A stretch of 64,000 nt of DNA from Atrichornis clamosus. Lineage: Eukaryota; Chordata; Aves; Passeriformes; Menuridae. This document shows positions 23,831-36,751 of this stretch, in pieces. Within the stretch, counting starts at the first letter, position 1. Each line of letters begins with the position of its first letter. The notes below the pieces were generated by a model. It ran no database searches, was not told the DNA's origin, and worked only from the letters and a program-made list of their open reading frames with translations. The translations under genes were made by a program, and so were the position numbers. The stretch lies in the NCBI GenBank assembly GCA_013400975.1, contig WBMZ01003476.1, forward strand, positions 267,619 to 331,618. The letters run 5' to 3'.

Positions 23831-26380
23831 GCCATGCACATGCTGTGCAGAAATGAAAAGATGAGGCTTCGGATCACAGGAGTTCCTCAAAACGCCACAA
23901 GGACCCCAAATTAATTCCAGTATATTGTTTCCTGCAGCTCAAGAGGTCCACTGTATACGTGAGTATAAAAGAGGTCCATAGTACAGATGTACAAGGCACA
24001 TTTTGACAATTAAAATATCAGAAATCTAGAGTTCCCTTTAAGTATACTTTTTATAATACAGAAGTTCTGACCCATAAAACAGCCTTGGGAGAAAAAAAAA
24101 AGGAAAAAACCCTAGGATTTTACTTTTTGTTTGAGAAAATAAGTAATTATCTGAGATTACAAAGTTATGGATGTCTGGAAATATTTTTGGGTCACACAAC
24201 ATAATCTTCTTAGTTTCAGGGAGAAAATGGGAGGCGTGCTGTTCCTTGTCATGACTTGTGTGTGACTAGCAGGAAGAGAAGTCCTTTTAGAGATGCTCTG
24301 CTGGCTCAGGAAACGTGTTCCCTGATTGTGGAAATAAGCAAAATAAGCCACCCCACTCCCCTTCAGCAACATCAGTGGGATTCAGTGTTGCACAAGGTAT
24401 ATTAAAAGGACTCAATGACATTGTAAAGAAGTACATCTAGGCTTTCTCCATAAAGTGACATAGTTAATAGGAAGGACTATAGATCCTCATGAAATTATAT
24501 ATATCTCCAGTGCTATTTCTTTAAATGGATGTTGAACAGACAGAACTCTTTTAAAGTTCAAATCAGGTAGCTTTAAACTATCCAAAGAATAAGACTAATC
24601 TCTTCTTCCTGCTTAGTCTTACATGCTGGAAATATCTGTCTCCTATTTGCCAACAAAATGTTAAAGGCTTTACCAAATGTTTTTACTAGCTAGCTGACCA
24701 CAGAGAAGCCCAGAAATTGCTGCATCAGTAAAGTACTCTGAAAGGGACTCTGTAGTCCTAAACCAACAAAGTCTGTTTCTAAATTAAGAGGCATAGTAAT
24801 ATTCTACTCTAGCATCTCAATGAAATAACATCAGCAATTCCTGCCTATGCACAAAAATCCCAAAGGGGACACAAAATCCACTTGTTTTACCACTGCACCT
24901 GAGGTGACCCTGCCACAACAAACCAGCACATGTTATCGTTGTTGGAGTCATAAGCAGAAGACAGACTGTTTCACAGAGCAGGATATTTATATAACCAATG
25001 TGTTCGACAGGCTGCTCAAAAGAGCAGATGAGCACAGCATTCAAAAAACACTGGGTGTGTTTGTATGATATGCCTGTGTATGTAGCCGAATCAAAACACT
25101 CTTCTCTTTAACTCAGGCAGTTTCCAATATCAATTTATCTACTTATTTATTTATTTTAGTGACTATTTGACATCCCTTCTTAAGCTTAGAAAATTAAGCC
25201 TCCTGCTTCATCATTCAACTCTCTCCCTGCCATATGGTTGCTCTGATTCATCCCAGCCATCAGCTGGTACAGTGCACAGTTCAGGGATGTTTTAAGTTTT
25301 ACCATATTTAAAGGCAGGAGAATTTATATGTTGCTCATCTTTTTGATATTCTGGACTTGGATGTGCCAACTAACAACGCTCATCACTGTCTGAATTAATG
25401 ATATTCTTTTTTCTCTCAGAAGACCATTCAATGCAGGAGATGGGAAAGGGAAAAAGTATTTCAATTTCAATTCTCCTATGCCCAAGGCTGTGAAACCTGT
25501 AAATGTAATGCAGTGTACTTTCTCTGTTGCAAATTTAACCCAATTCCCTCACAGCAAGTGCAGATACATTACGAAAAAATAGACCACGTTGTGTACAAGT
25601 GATTTAAGCTGCAACTGCTGGGCTTTGGTGTTATATTTATTCCCTGAAAAGTTTATCCAAATGTGTTTGAAATGTAGAAAATTGATTACATTAGACAGCA
25701 TTATATACTGGCCTGTTCTTTAAGTACCAACAAATCATTCAAACAACAGCTCCACAGAGGGAAATGCAGGCAGGAAAAACATTTTTACAATGGCACAAGT
25801 CAGGGCATTCCCACTATGAAGCCTTGGTATTCACACTTTCCCTATTTCCCAGAGACAAGAAAACACTTCTCTGTCAAACCTCAAATCTCAAAGCCCAAAA
25901 CCAGTGCTACCACCAAGGCCATAACCAATAACCCCATGTAAAGAGGATCAGATAGATCTACAGATAGATCTACCTTTGTATCCACAGCTGCTTCAGACAA
26001 ACATTGTGCACAATTGCCAGCCACAAAATGTACAAAGAATCAAAATACAGTTTACCCAACCCATTACCACAATATTGAGTTGACCATATTGGGTTTTTTT
26101 GCAGTCACTAAACAAACCACAGAGAAGAAAGAGTAAGGTGGATCAGAACTGAGCAAATAAGTGCAACCACTGGAAAAACAATATGTATTTTCATTCTATT
26201 TAAAAGGATAGGCCACAAAGGCGCTTTATCCAATTTAACAAATTGTTTTCATATTCAGAAATATTTGCAATGTGAAGAAATCTAATTTCTGATGACTAAA
26301 ATCTGTTTGAATGGTTTGACTGATAAGACTGTGTAATATTTACGCAATACTTTTTAGATACATTTGAACACTTAAAAGAT
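23831..26380. other. Unique sequence, no gene seen
   Basis: Contains a short TTTA run near 25138-25157 and the 12-bp tandem duplication listed separately. Opposed short frames at 24817-25068 have no recognisable product. No RNA gene or transposon was recognised. Confidence 0.55.
25949..25972 (+). repeat. Exact 12-bp tandem duplication
   Basis: CAGATAGATCTA occurs twice in direct succession (25949-25960 and 25961-25972). A small replication-slippage duplication with no further significance visible. Confidence 0.9.
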
Positions 26381-26446
26381 TGGGGGTTGGATTAGATGAT
26401 CTTCAGAGGTCCCTTCCAACCCTAACTGTTCTGTGATCCTGTGATT
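26381..26446 (+). mobile_element. CR1 LINE 3' tail, severely 5'-truncated
   Basis: The last 66 bases of a CR1 element in sense orientation: GGTTGGATTAGATGATCTTC, then AGAGGTCCCTTCCAACCC, ending in the octamer-type repeat TTCTGTGA/TCCTGTGA. CR1 ends in such 8-bp units rather than poly(A), and most bird copies are short 5' truncations like this one. The flanks are AT-rich unique DNA. Confidence 0.92.
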
Positions 26447-26768
26447 TGCATATGTTATATTGCATCTTATATAGTTGACTCTAAGAGTATTCCTAAGCCA
26501 GGCAAAATTTGAAGAAGAGGGAGATTGGTTTTTTGGTGTTTTTTTAAATTACTGGTATAGTCAAAACAGACAAGCTTTCAAGCATATACGGTCTTCTTCA
26601 GGCTTGGAAGAAAAGCAGAGGTGTTTCGAGTTACATACAGGCTGAGAACAACCACATTGAATTTGTTAATCAGTTAGATCATTTGAGAGAAAATGCAGCA
26701 GGTACCTCAGATATACCTGCAATAGATGATAAGATAGATATCTCCTGTGAGAAAAAGAAAAAGGTGAT

Positions 26769-26798
26769 TGACCATCAATTAAACTTAATTAATGGTCA
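26769..26798. repeat. Near-perfect short hairpin
   Basis: Two 14-base arms, TGACCATCAATTAA (26769-26782) and TTAATTAATGGTCA (26785-26798), are inverted complements with one mismatch and a two-base loop. It is too short for a microRNA precursor and has no obvious terminator role in this setting. It may be chance in AT-rich DNA, though the GACCAT/ATGGTC ends are not purely AT. Confidence 0.75.
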
Positions 26799-26808
26799 TG
26801 GAAAAAAG

Positions 26809-26832
26809 ATGTGCTATAAAATGTGCTATAAA
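26809..26832 (+). repeat. Exact 12-bp tandem duplication
   Basis: ATGTGCTATAAA occurs twice in succession. It is eleven bases 3' of the hairpin at 26769-26798. Confidence 0.9.
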
Positions 26833-29800
26833 ACTAGTGTATCTCTACTTAGTTCTTTATTTCCAATATTACTAGGAATTTTAATTCCCAGGTACTTATT
26901 TTGAGGCATTTCAGAGGTTTTCCTTGAGGATAAGAACTGAAAAGGCAAAAATGAAATGAACACTTTGTGAGAAATATTCTCTCAGATCTTTGAGTGTGTC
27001 TGTTTTTCACCAATTATTCACTCATTTGGGTATTGATTGTTTGGTTTAACACACGTAATTTTTCTTGTGGAATTCAATGTGCTTGCTAAAGTATATTACA
27101 CAGGGGATGTATAAGCTCCTGGTGTTGTAATGGTCCAGTAGAGGACAAGGTACTGTAACAGTGGAGAAGATGTGCGGGCAGTTCTTACTGTGATGTTCAT
27201 CTGTTATGGATCTGTTTATATGTGTTTGTCCATCAGGTGCTGTTAGAGAGATAAGCTTAGGAAAGATCCACATTGGGGTTTGGAGGTCTGTTGAAGGAGA
27301 TGCCTCTCAGCGGGGGAACACATATTGCATTTGTAGTGGACTTCAGAGAAAGATTCCAGATTATAAAAGTGCCATTTATTTAGCCTAAGGTATGGCATAA
27401 TTATAAGCAGAAGATGGAATAGACATTTAAAATAGATTTTTCAAGGTGTCTCCTTGCAAGACTGACACATTGCAAAATCCTCTGTGTGAGGCAGCTGTGC
27501 CCACACTGTCAGACACGAAAAGTGAAGTTACATGTGAAAATGAAAGGAAGTTGACTGATTTGGATTTCTGAGGCTTAGTCTCCACGCTGTACATATTCAG
27601 GGTAGTCTTGGAGGATTCCATGATATGGGGTGTTGGTATGTGAACAGGTAACATCTGTCAAAACTAGTCTGATCCTGGTGAAGTTTGGCTTAGGTTGTGC
27701 GGTTTATGAAGGAAGTCTTCTCTGTCCTGCAATGAGCACAGACTGGAGTAGGGCAGTAAGTGCAGTGTGTGGGAATGCAAGGTTTCCCTTGATGGGGTCC
27801 TGGGAACAATATAGGAACTCTTAGGTGCAGGAGGAGATGCTACAAAAGATGCCAGGAGATGTAGCATCTTCAAGTTCCATCAACCTGACCCATGCAGTCT
27901 TTGTGGATCAACACATTATAGATCTTTGTTTATCTGTTGGCCTGATCTCTACTAAGGATTGCTGTTTTAAGCACTGCTAATGACTGTTTTCAGAAATGGT
28001 CTGTGATGGTACTTTTTAATGTTGAATATTTCAGTGGTCATTCTTATCCTAAAGTGGTTACTCTAGCAGCTCCAGGTGGGATTTTGGCTAAGCTTGTCAA
28101 CCAGGCTCCTTCTTTAGACTGTGGAGAGAAACATTTACCTGCAGAGGGAGAACATGCCATTTTGTGTAAGGCAGATGGGAAGTACCATTTGAAGATATCC
28201 ATGGTACTTCCTTAGCTGCCTATAGTTAACACAGGGACTTGGTTTTCTTACCAGACATTCTCTTTCCAGTGAACTTCTTCACAAAATATGAACTGTTGCT
28301 CCTTCATAGGGTGAGATTTCCAGGTTTCCTTTTCTAGTCCATTAACAAGAAAATGTTGAATGGTGGTTTTCCTACAAGCTCCAAGTGTAAGGTATTTCAC
28401 AAGAAAAAGCAATTCCTCCATAACTTCTATTTAAAAAAAAACCTCTCAACTCTCAGAAGTCCACCAGAAGGAAGAGTGAGGAAAAAGTCACTCAAAAAAT
28501 CCAGGAGTAAATTCATTGAGCTCAGCAGTTCCTATAGTTCCAGAAGAGTGAATGTCTCCAATAGAACTTGGATGAATTGGGCAATCCATCCCCAAATATT
28601 TACTAAAGATGTGTGAGCTGGCACTGGTGCTTGGGAGTCAGTCTCTATCCAGATGGTCTTGCTTTAATCACTGGACCAGGACTGTTGAATTTCTCTCAGT
28701 TTACAGCCACTAGAGTCAAATTAGGACAATATAATTTTCCTGCTCATTCTTACATCCAGGCTATCAATTCCTGTTCTTGCTGCCTTGGCTCAACTATTCC
28801 TATTTCAGCAGCTTCCCAGCCAAGAGCTGCCTCTTCTGATGGTCTCTTGAGACAGAGTGAAAGGAATGGGCATCTAAGCACAAGCAGCTCCACCACCACA
28901 TCCATGACAGATAATGGCAGTCTTATTCCTACAAAATACTGGCACAGCACACTGTCTAGCTCTGCCCTGTTGTCTTGTCTGTACAGTTTGACTGACCGAA
29001 GCATTGCCCAGCAGCCCTGTTTGGCCATTTCAGGCTTTCTGCAGATTCAGACAGTACCTCGTATGCCTAAACTGCATGTTTTAGATTTTCCTTATAAAAA
29101 AAGACAAAAACCTGACTATTTTGCTTTCAATGGAAGATGAGCTGAGGAAAGACATGTAACCTCAGGAAGTGGAAGGTTTCTGAAGGATCTATAGTCTACC
29201 TCAATCCATCTAGACAGATCATAATTTCTTTCCAATGGCCATTTTTTTAAAAGCCTGAGATCCTCTGAAGGTAGCAAAGTAACCTCATTCAACCTAATCT
29301 GCATCAAGGGTTTACCAAATACTACTAACCACAAATAAATTTTGCTAGTTTACCTCACCATCAGTGATAAAACTGCTAACATCGCAAGACACTTTTAGTT
29401 CATTAACAGTGAATATGATACTAATAAGTACCTCAGGCAATTAAACCAAGTACTGCACTGCCTTAGGTTACTTGCTGCACTTGGAACAACCTGGTGAGCA
29501 TGTATTTCATGCAGTCCCTGCAGTAGTGGCAATGACCCCAGAATGAAAACTGGATATATTTTTGGTGCTTCATTTTCTGTTGACTACAAAATCTTGTCAG
29601 GTCTGTGGAAAAATCTGCTGAACACAAGCAGGAAAGATAGCTGGGTGCTAATAAGAACGGCTTGAAAGCCTGTTAATGTAAAATCCAGAAGTCACTTATT
29701 AAAGAATTTAGAAGTATTCTCAAAGCTAGCACCAGCTGCAGGTGCTGCTGTGCCATAATTGTTTAGATGCTATGGTAACAGACAAATGTGAAAAACACTG

Positions 29801-30499
29801 AGATAGTTTTACAACACTTTTCTTCATTTGGCCATTACATTTACTTTTAATTCATATGCACTTACCAGCTGATGTTTTAGAATAAAGTTCCAGTGAATTA
29901 AAAATCTGGAAAAAAAGGCTTAGTTAAAACATCCCTGCTTCTCTCAGTTAATACAGAAATGAAGCACACGCTGCTAATCCATGCATTAGCTCTTACTCAC
30001 TATCATTCCCTTTTCCTCTAAACCAAACACAACTTTTTTATAGCTTCAAAGAACCCTCACAAAAAGTTTTGATAAGCGAGTATGAAAGAAGACATGATTC
30101 CAAGATTAGGTCAAACAGCTCATGGAGACCTAGGAACTGTCTGGTCATTGTTTTATTAGCAAAAATTAATAAAGTAAATAAATTGGAAAAGTTAGACAAA
30201 ATTCCAAACAATAAAACTCCACACACTGATAGTTACAAATATCTTGTGAGACAAGTAAGGGTTGCACATATCACAGATGTTTAGTATGAGGCAAATTACA
30301 GGACAAATAATTATCTAACATCCCACCTTCTAGGATTTGAAATTAACCCCATCATCCCTTTAGCTCTACCTCTGGGGAGTAAAGAAAGGCACCGTTAATT
30401 CACTATTAACAAAATGAGAGCAACTAAGATAGCTGGTATCTGTGTTCAAACAGTACCGAATAAATCAATCATCAATGCAGTTGGGTAGTAGCTACTGTT
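26833..30499. other. Unique sequence with one long but unsupported open frame
   Basis: The longest open stretch of the window lies at 28613-29140 (+, 175 codons), but it begins at GTG and the first ATG is about 97 codons in, leaving only about 78 codons for a eukaryotic protein. The translation is Ser/Thr-rich near the middle and matches nothing I know. The same region is also open on the minus strand (28750-29028). I do not call a gene. No repeat family was recognised in the rest. Confidence 0.5.
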
Positions 30500-31185
30500 T
30501 AAATTAGATAAATGTGAAGTGATATGGAGTGCAAGAAAGAGCCTAATTATTTTTCACACACTGCTGGGATCTAAATTACCTAGAGATCTAAATTACCTAG
30601 AGTATTTCAGGAACAGATCTAGTACTTAGCAGGCTGGCGTGCTGCTGGGATTTTAAAAGAAGGAAGTGATTGGGCAAAATTATAAAATTTGCAAGGATTG
30701 CTAAAGGAAATATTGGAATGAACTAGGATTTTATAATTTGGTGATTTTTTTCCCCCTTAATACTGTACACAGGGTAGTCTGTCTCAACTCCAAAATCCTG
30801 TGTGCCAGAGATGGTAAAGCTTTGCATGGACAGGGACACGAGAGTGGAAGAGAGATTAAATATTGAGAACAATTAAAATAACCAAGGCTATTTGGTTTAG
30901 AAAGGAAGAGTATAAGAACAACCACTGAAAATAATGAATAGTTTAGGGGAAAGAGATCTGGTACTTCTCCACAGCCAGTCCCAGCCCCATAACACAATTA
31001 CAAGAGACAAGTTGATTAAATTGACAGGCAGAAAATGTGAAATGAACAGAAGGGAAAGTGTTTTAAAGTAGCACATTATCAGTCCATGGAATTCCATGTC
31101 ACAGGAAATTGTTGCAGAAAAGATTTTAACAGGATTTTAAGAGGGTTGAGTTATTTATATTGACAAGTAAAATTTCTGTGCCTAC
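30500..31185 (+). mobile_element. Ancient CR1-lineage LINE relic (ORF2 3' part to 3' end)
   Basis: A strongly decayed copy whose landmarks are in the order of old amniote CR1 elements. First comes GATAAATGTGAAGTGATATGG (about 30507-30527), then a GGGATCTAAATTACCTAG stretch, then a CTGTACACAGGGTAGTCTG-like piece near 30764. Next come the AGAGATTAAA...TTTAGAAAGGAAGAG piece near 30850-30910, GAAATTGTTGCAGAAAAGATTTTAACAGGATTTTAAGAGG-like sequence near 31105-31145, and TTATATTGACAAG near 31154. No frame is intact; frames on the minus strand here are chance. It is far more diverged than the avian CR1 tails at 26.4 and 57.8 kb, so it probably predates the bird radiation. Subfamily is not assigned. 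Confidence 0.72.
30568..30601 (+). repeat. Exact 17-bp tandem duplication inside the old CR1 copy
   Basis: GATCTAAATTACCTAGA is present twice in direct succession (30568-30584 and 30585-30601). Because the two units are identical while the host element is heavily decayed, the duplication is much younger than the insertion. Confidence 0.92.
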
Positions 31186-34100
31186 ATGAAATTAAGACTG
31201 TAAGGGACTTTAACCCTTTGGGAGGCAGGAAGCTGTAGGTAGGGGCTTGCAGAAAGACATCAGGATGCATGAAGCCAAAGGGTTTTCTGCCTTCCTTTGA
31301 ACTTCAGAGATGGCAGATACCAGACTGCCTCTTAGGGCAACCTTTGCATTTATGGTAGCTGGTGAGGAAGGAAGAAGGAGAGAATAGGGCACTCTGGCAT
31401 TTTGTTCAGCTTTTGATTATGATCAGGATAATATGTAAGATCCATGTGAATTCTTTCTAAAACACCAGAACTCCAGTAATATTGAATACACATGCACCAA
31501 AACTCACTGGACACGGGGTGCCTGCCTGCAGAAACTGGACACCTGCTAACTGCTGTGCAGTCCCTCCCTGCTGTTTCCTCAAAGTATGGTCAAGTGCGCT
31601 CAGCAAAAGTACTGCTACAGTGCTCTACTACACATTATGAAGACTGCACCTCTAGATTATCCTTTTTTCCAATGATTTGCAGTTTTGTGAGATCACGCAA
31701 CAATGAGAAAAGGTTAATCAAAGTACTGCACAGTGTCTCACCTTCTGTTAATCCAAATGAAACTACAATGAGCAGACATGCAACATGTTATTATGCAAAT
31801 CACATGATGCTTATTTGAATGGAACACTTGCAGTAAAGAAGCACTCATAATGCAGCAACATTATTGCTGCTGGAAGGCATGTCACTTATTGAGTTGCAAT
31901 GTTTGGACATTTTTTTAAACCAGCTGAAACTAAGTACATTACTAAGCTTCAAAATGCTACCAGGTAATGTGGATTGCACCATTAGCTGCCTAAATACCTT
32001 AGCACTGTGTTGTTCTGGTTCTCAAGAGTTATTTAAAAGTCTAATCCTCAAGTGACATAGTTAGGATCAAAGGTGCCTGTGTACCTGTGAAGGTTCAGGT
32101 TTCCTATAGTGCAAGGATAATAGTTTCGAGCCAAATAGGCACACTTACGGCGTACACCGTCTTCCATACCTGCTGTATCTCAAGATGGGGTTTGTATTTC
32201 TCATATCTGATGTGAACTTGGGTGTGGATTTAACTCCCAGTGAAATCAGCAAGGCCTAAACACCGACCTAAGGTTAAACACATGTTAATGGATTCTGAAT
32301 GAGACGAGAGTATTGACTTATGATGTTATGACATTACAGAAGGATAACTACCTAGGTAGTACCAACCAGCAGCTTTGTGGGTTTTCATTTGCATTTCTAA
32401 ATTGTTTGGTGCATTGTCAAAATGTCCCTTTTAAGAGCTCTGGAGAAGCATATTTGCCTCGTTTTTCAAGAGATTGCTTTCATCAGTTCCTGCAGAGTTT
32501 CTCTAACTAAATCAGTGCCTCATTTTAATACATTTGACACAATAATGCTCTGCAGCTGCACACAGAAGGCATGGATAAACAGAGCAGTAAATTAACAGGC
32601 CTCTGAAAACTTCCAACTAAAATTCTTGTCAGATTTTCTCAGTTACACAAAAAAAAAAAAAGGTAAAAAAACCTCCAAAACCCTAATAAAATATCCATCA
32701 GTGTGTTATCATGCATTTAAAATTCAGATCCAAAGAGGTTTTGGGTTTTTTATCCATTCTGACCTTCTCAAAGGCATTTAATTTATATTTAACCCTTCTG
32801 ATACACCCTTAAAGGGACAAATTAACAAGACTTGGCACATATCTGAATTATGAGGAAACAGCCCTATTAATGCTCATCTTCACACATACTTGCTGAATAC
32901 TCAGAAAAAGGATTTTGGCATGTTAAACAATCAGAATTCACCTTCAGTTAAAATATGAGCCTGTGCCAAGGTTGAGGTTCCAACTGAAGTAATATTCTTA
33001 TATTTATATATCCTCTTTTATATCTCTTGAAAGATTATATTTCTGACCTGGACACCTCCACTGCCTCTTGTATGCCATTAAATATTTCTCAAGGTACTTC
33101 CCACTAATGCCTGACTTCTAAGTCTGAAGTCCTTTAGGGTGACAAGTGCTGTGGTGAATCTGTGTTATACTAAGAAACTAATTTTTATTCAATTTGTTTA
33201 AGAAATTGTGTGAGGAAATTTTTTTCCCATTAAAAATAGCTTTTAAATTTAATGGAAACTTGCACTAATTATATTTGTTAATCAAAGTACATCAGGTTTA
33301 TGGCAAAAACCTCATATACTTAAGTCGCAATTGACTATGAAAACAAAATAAATTGCTTTTGGTTATGACTTTTGTAGACGAAAAACATTACTTCCTAGCT
33401 ATTTCTAAATTTGCTCCTGATTTAATAAGGAAAGTACAAAAGAAATAAAAACCAAGAGAATATAAAATTTAGTGATTAATTATGCACATGTGATTGCCTC
33501 ACTGGAAGGAGGAATAACCTGAGAGATGCATGTCAGATTCCTTTATGCACAAACTTGCCAGATACCATGATGGAAGTAACACACAAGTCTATGTAAGAAA
33601 CTTTCCCACTTGCAGAAAGCTGCAGCACTTTAATGCAATGTGCTAAATGAAATTTTATGCCCAGAAGATTCACTTAACTTCTGAGCAATGTACTCTCAGC
33701 AATATTTAAAACTCATTCTGAAAGTCTGCAGCTGGCAGCTATTTTCCACTCACCAAATGTATTTCCCTTTTTCACATTTTAGGTGAATTTTTGCTTGCCT
33801 CTCCACTGTGGTAGGTCACAGCATATGAATCTCTCTCCTTTCCTGATTTTTTCCTCCTTCTCCTCCAGTTTTAGAGAAACATCTGCAGTTCTCCACTGGC
33901 AACCTTCTCTCCCTTTCCTCCTGCAGATAATTCTTCCTTTGGCAGCCTTTTATTCCCAGGTAGTGCTTGAATTCAGGAGCCTATGCAATGCACTCTAAAG
34001 CAGATATAGGGCAATGTCTGTGGCATATAATATGGAGGAATCACATGTTTTTACACAGTCAGCACTGCTGTTGTTCTTGCTCCTCTGGTGGGTAGTTTCA

Positions 34101-36145
34101 TTCCTATCTACTTTGGTCATTTGTCTTCTGCTAGGGAATAAAAGTTTATGAGGGCACAATGATAACAGTTCTCCATCCTTCCATGCATATAAAATTTCAA
34201 TTTTCTTCTGCTGTTGAGAGAGGAAAATTTGTGCCTTATGAGGTCTGGGCATGAACGCTTACCAGTCCCTAAAATCCCTAACTATCTATCCTACCTGTCC
34301 TGGCAGGGTCAATTTATGCCTTTATTCTGCAAAAGTAGGTAACCAGTGATTTGGGATCTACCAGATAAGAGTTCAAAAAGTGGCATCCTAGCTTCTTCGC
34401 ATGGATATTAAACTTCTCATCAGATACTAGCTTAGAATGGGGATTTGTCTTGAGCTCAAAGGCTCAGCTGCAGAAACTGTCCAGTAACTCGGCAACTGAT
34501 GTATGTCAGAGTTGCCAACACATTTTCTGCCAAGCAGAAATCACTGATGCATTCACTTGTTAATCAGGATACCCAAGCACTCCATGTATAGACTGAGCAT
34601 GTCTATACTCTGTAGGCTGAAAGATGTTAGGTGAGTGAGCAAGATTTGTGATGACAGTAGCATTATGCCTTTAAAATTCCTGTTTCGTTTTCCATTTTCC
34701 AAGGAAATTGACTCATTCAAATAAATGTGTTGTAAGGCTGAGATTTTCAGAAGCATCTAGCATTGTCCTGTATCATCTATCTGAACTCCAGAGGGAGTCT
34801 GCTTCTGACATCAGTGCCAGCAGATTCATGACAATGATGAGTGCTTTGAAAGACGCCACATACACATACATTTATTCAAATTTAGTGTGTAAAGTTAAAC
34901 TGAAAGTGCATGTAGCAGAAGTACTCAGCACCCACAACTGGGACCAGCTTCTTTACAGAATATAGTCCTTGTCTATAGAAATCAATTAGCTTTAATAATA
35001 ATTTTTAGTGCTACTGGAGTACCTAGATGTCTTTCTGACACAAAGTCCTCCAGACTGTGGCTGAGCTCCTCCTAAAGATAGGAAATAACTCCTGGCTTCA
35101 GTGGCTCACAACTGGACCCAGAAAAAAGACAGTGCATGACTCCAAGACAGAACAAGCCTGGCTGAAAACAAATCTGTCAAACTCTCAGAGACACTCAACA
35201 CCTGCTGGCTCCTATTCACTGAGTCAAGCTAAAACAGGGCTCTGGTGCAAACACCTGAGGAACTGAATAAAGATGTAAGCACATGGCAGTGTATTCGTAC
35301 AAATCCTTGGTCACTGTTTTTGTGTGCAGAGGTACAGAATTATTGCATGTCTTTGCCACAGGAATATGAGGAAACAGCTCTGCACCCATCACAAGCCACT
35401 AAGAATAATAGGCTGCATATTCCCAAGATACCATTGAGCACTTTTATTAGAATTCTTTTATTTCTTAATCAAATTTTCTTTTTATTTTAGCTAAGCAAAT
35501 TTTCTTCATTAGAGGCTACATACAGAACATGCAATATTTGAACTTCTAAAAGAAACTAGTCTGGCTGATGAAACTCCACCTAAACAATAGTCTCAGAGCA
35601 AGAAAATATCTGCAAATTCTCCCCTATACACAGAGATGTTCAGTCTTTTCAAACCTTACTATGAAAACTCTAATGTTTCACCTCTTCTCTTGCTCGTCCT
35701 CCAATTAAAAAAAAAATCTGAGTAGCAAAAGTTGCTAAAATGAGAATCTGAGTGTGCAAGAAAGGAAAAGAAAAAGAGAAAAAAGAAACAATACAAAATC
35801 TGACACTAGGGAATTTCTCTACAAAAGGTTTGTTATGAAAATCTAAATTTAGAGAACCCAGTTCCTGGCTATATCCCCCATCTGAAGGATAACACATTTG
35901 CACTTTCATGTCTCTCATTGGGGTCTGGTAGAACAGTTGGACCCTTGGCCCAACTCCAGAGATGTGTTTGAGCTCTCCTTTTGTCAAAACAAGTTTAGAA
36001 ATATCTCCATTTTCACTTTCATGCAGTATCAGCGTGAGTGTGGCAGGGGATTGTCAAGAAGTGCAGGGATCTCAGTGATCCCTGCAAGAGTCCCCAGTGA
36101 AGACCTACAGGAGTCCTTAGCTAGCTGAATCATGGGTGCTGGTTT
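31186..36145. other. Unique sequence, no gene seen
   Basis: Includes an A13 run at 32649-32661 and scattered A/T tracts. Open frames at 31492-31818 (+, 108 codons) and 35670-35987 (-, 105 codons) lack domains or plausible exon context. No transposon or RNA gene was recognised. Confidence 0.55.
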
Positions 36146-36187
36146 TGTGTCCTACATCCTTCGTGCAGTTTCTGTGTCCTACATCCT
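36146..36187 (+). repeat. Interrupted 15-bp direct repeat
   Basis: TGTGTCCTACATCCT occurs at 36146-36160 and again at 36173-36187, 27 bases apart start to start. The bases between (TCGTGCAGTTTC) are not repeated. It is probably a local duplication of about 27 bp with later divergence. Confidence 0.85.
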
Positions 36188-36738
36188 CACCTCTTACCAG
36201 ATGCTTCTGTGGCACATCCCACATTACTGATGGAACACAGCCAGTACAAGGTAACTACAGCAGACACTGGCACTGCACTGCTATTTTCAGCCTGTACATT
36301 GTACCAATCAAGCTCTTTGAGGGAAACAGTCCTCATTAATTTGATGACATGTGCACATAAAAGATCTGGATTCCTAAACAACTCCCCCAGTGCCTCCCCC
36401 ATAAGCTGAATAATAACCATCTGGTGGAGCAATTTTTAAAAAGTACAGTTATGCCAGCATTTTTCTTGGCAAGGTTTTAATCAAATTGAAGAAGGCAAAC
36501 CCACAAACAACAGCCTCCATGACTCCACAAGCCTGATCCATCCACAGACATCATCCCTCCTGTGCTTTGGAGGGAGAGTCTGGTGTCCTGTGGGGAGAAA
36601 AAACACCACAGCGTATAACTGTTTTGTTAAAAACCATACTTACTGGGGAGCAATATAAATTCCACAGATACTTGTGCTTCTAGCATTTATCAGCTCCCAT
36701 TTCTTAATTCAGAAAATTTCTTAATCTTTTGCATGTTT

Positions 36739-36751
36739 TGTGTGTGTGTGT
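36739..36751 (+). repeat. Short (TG)n microsatellite
   Basis: About six and a half TG units. Short enough to be stable; a possible polymorphic marker only. Confidence 0.85.
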
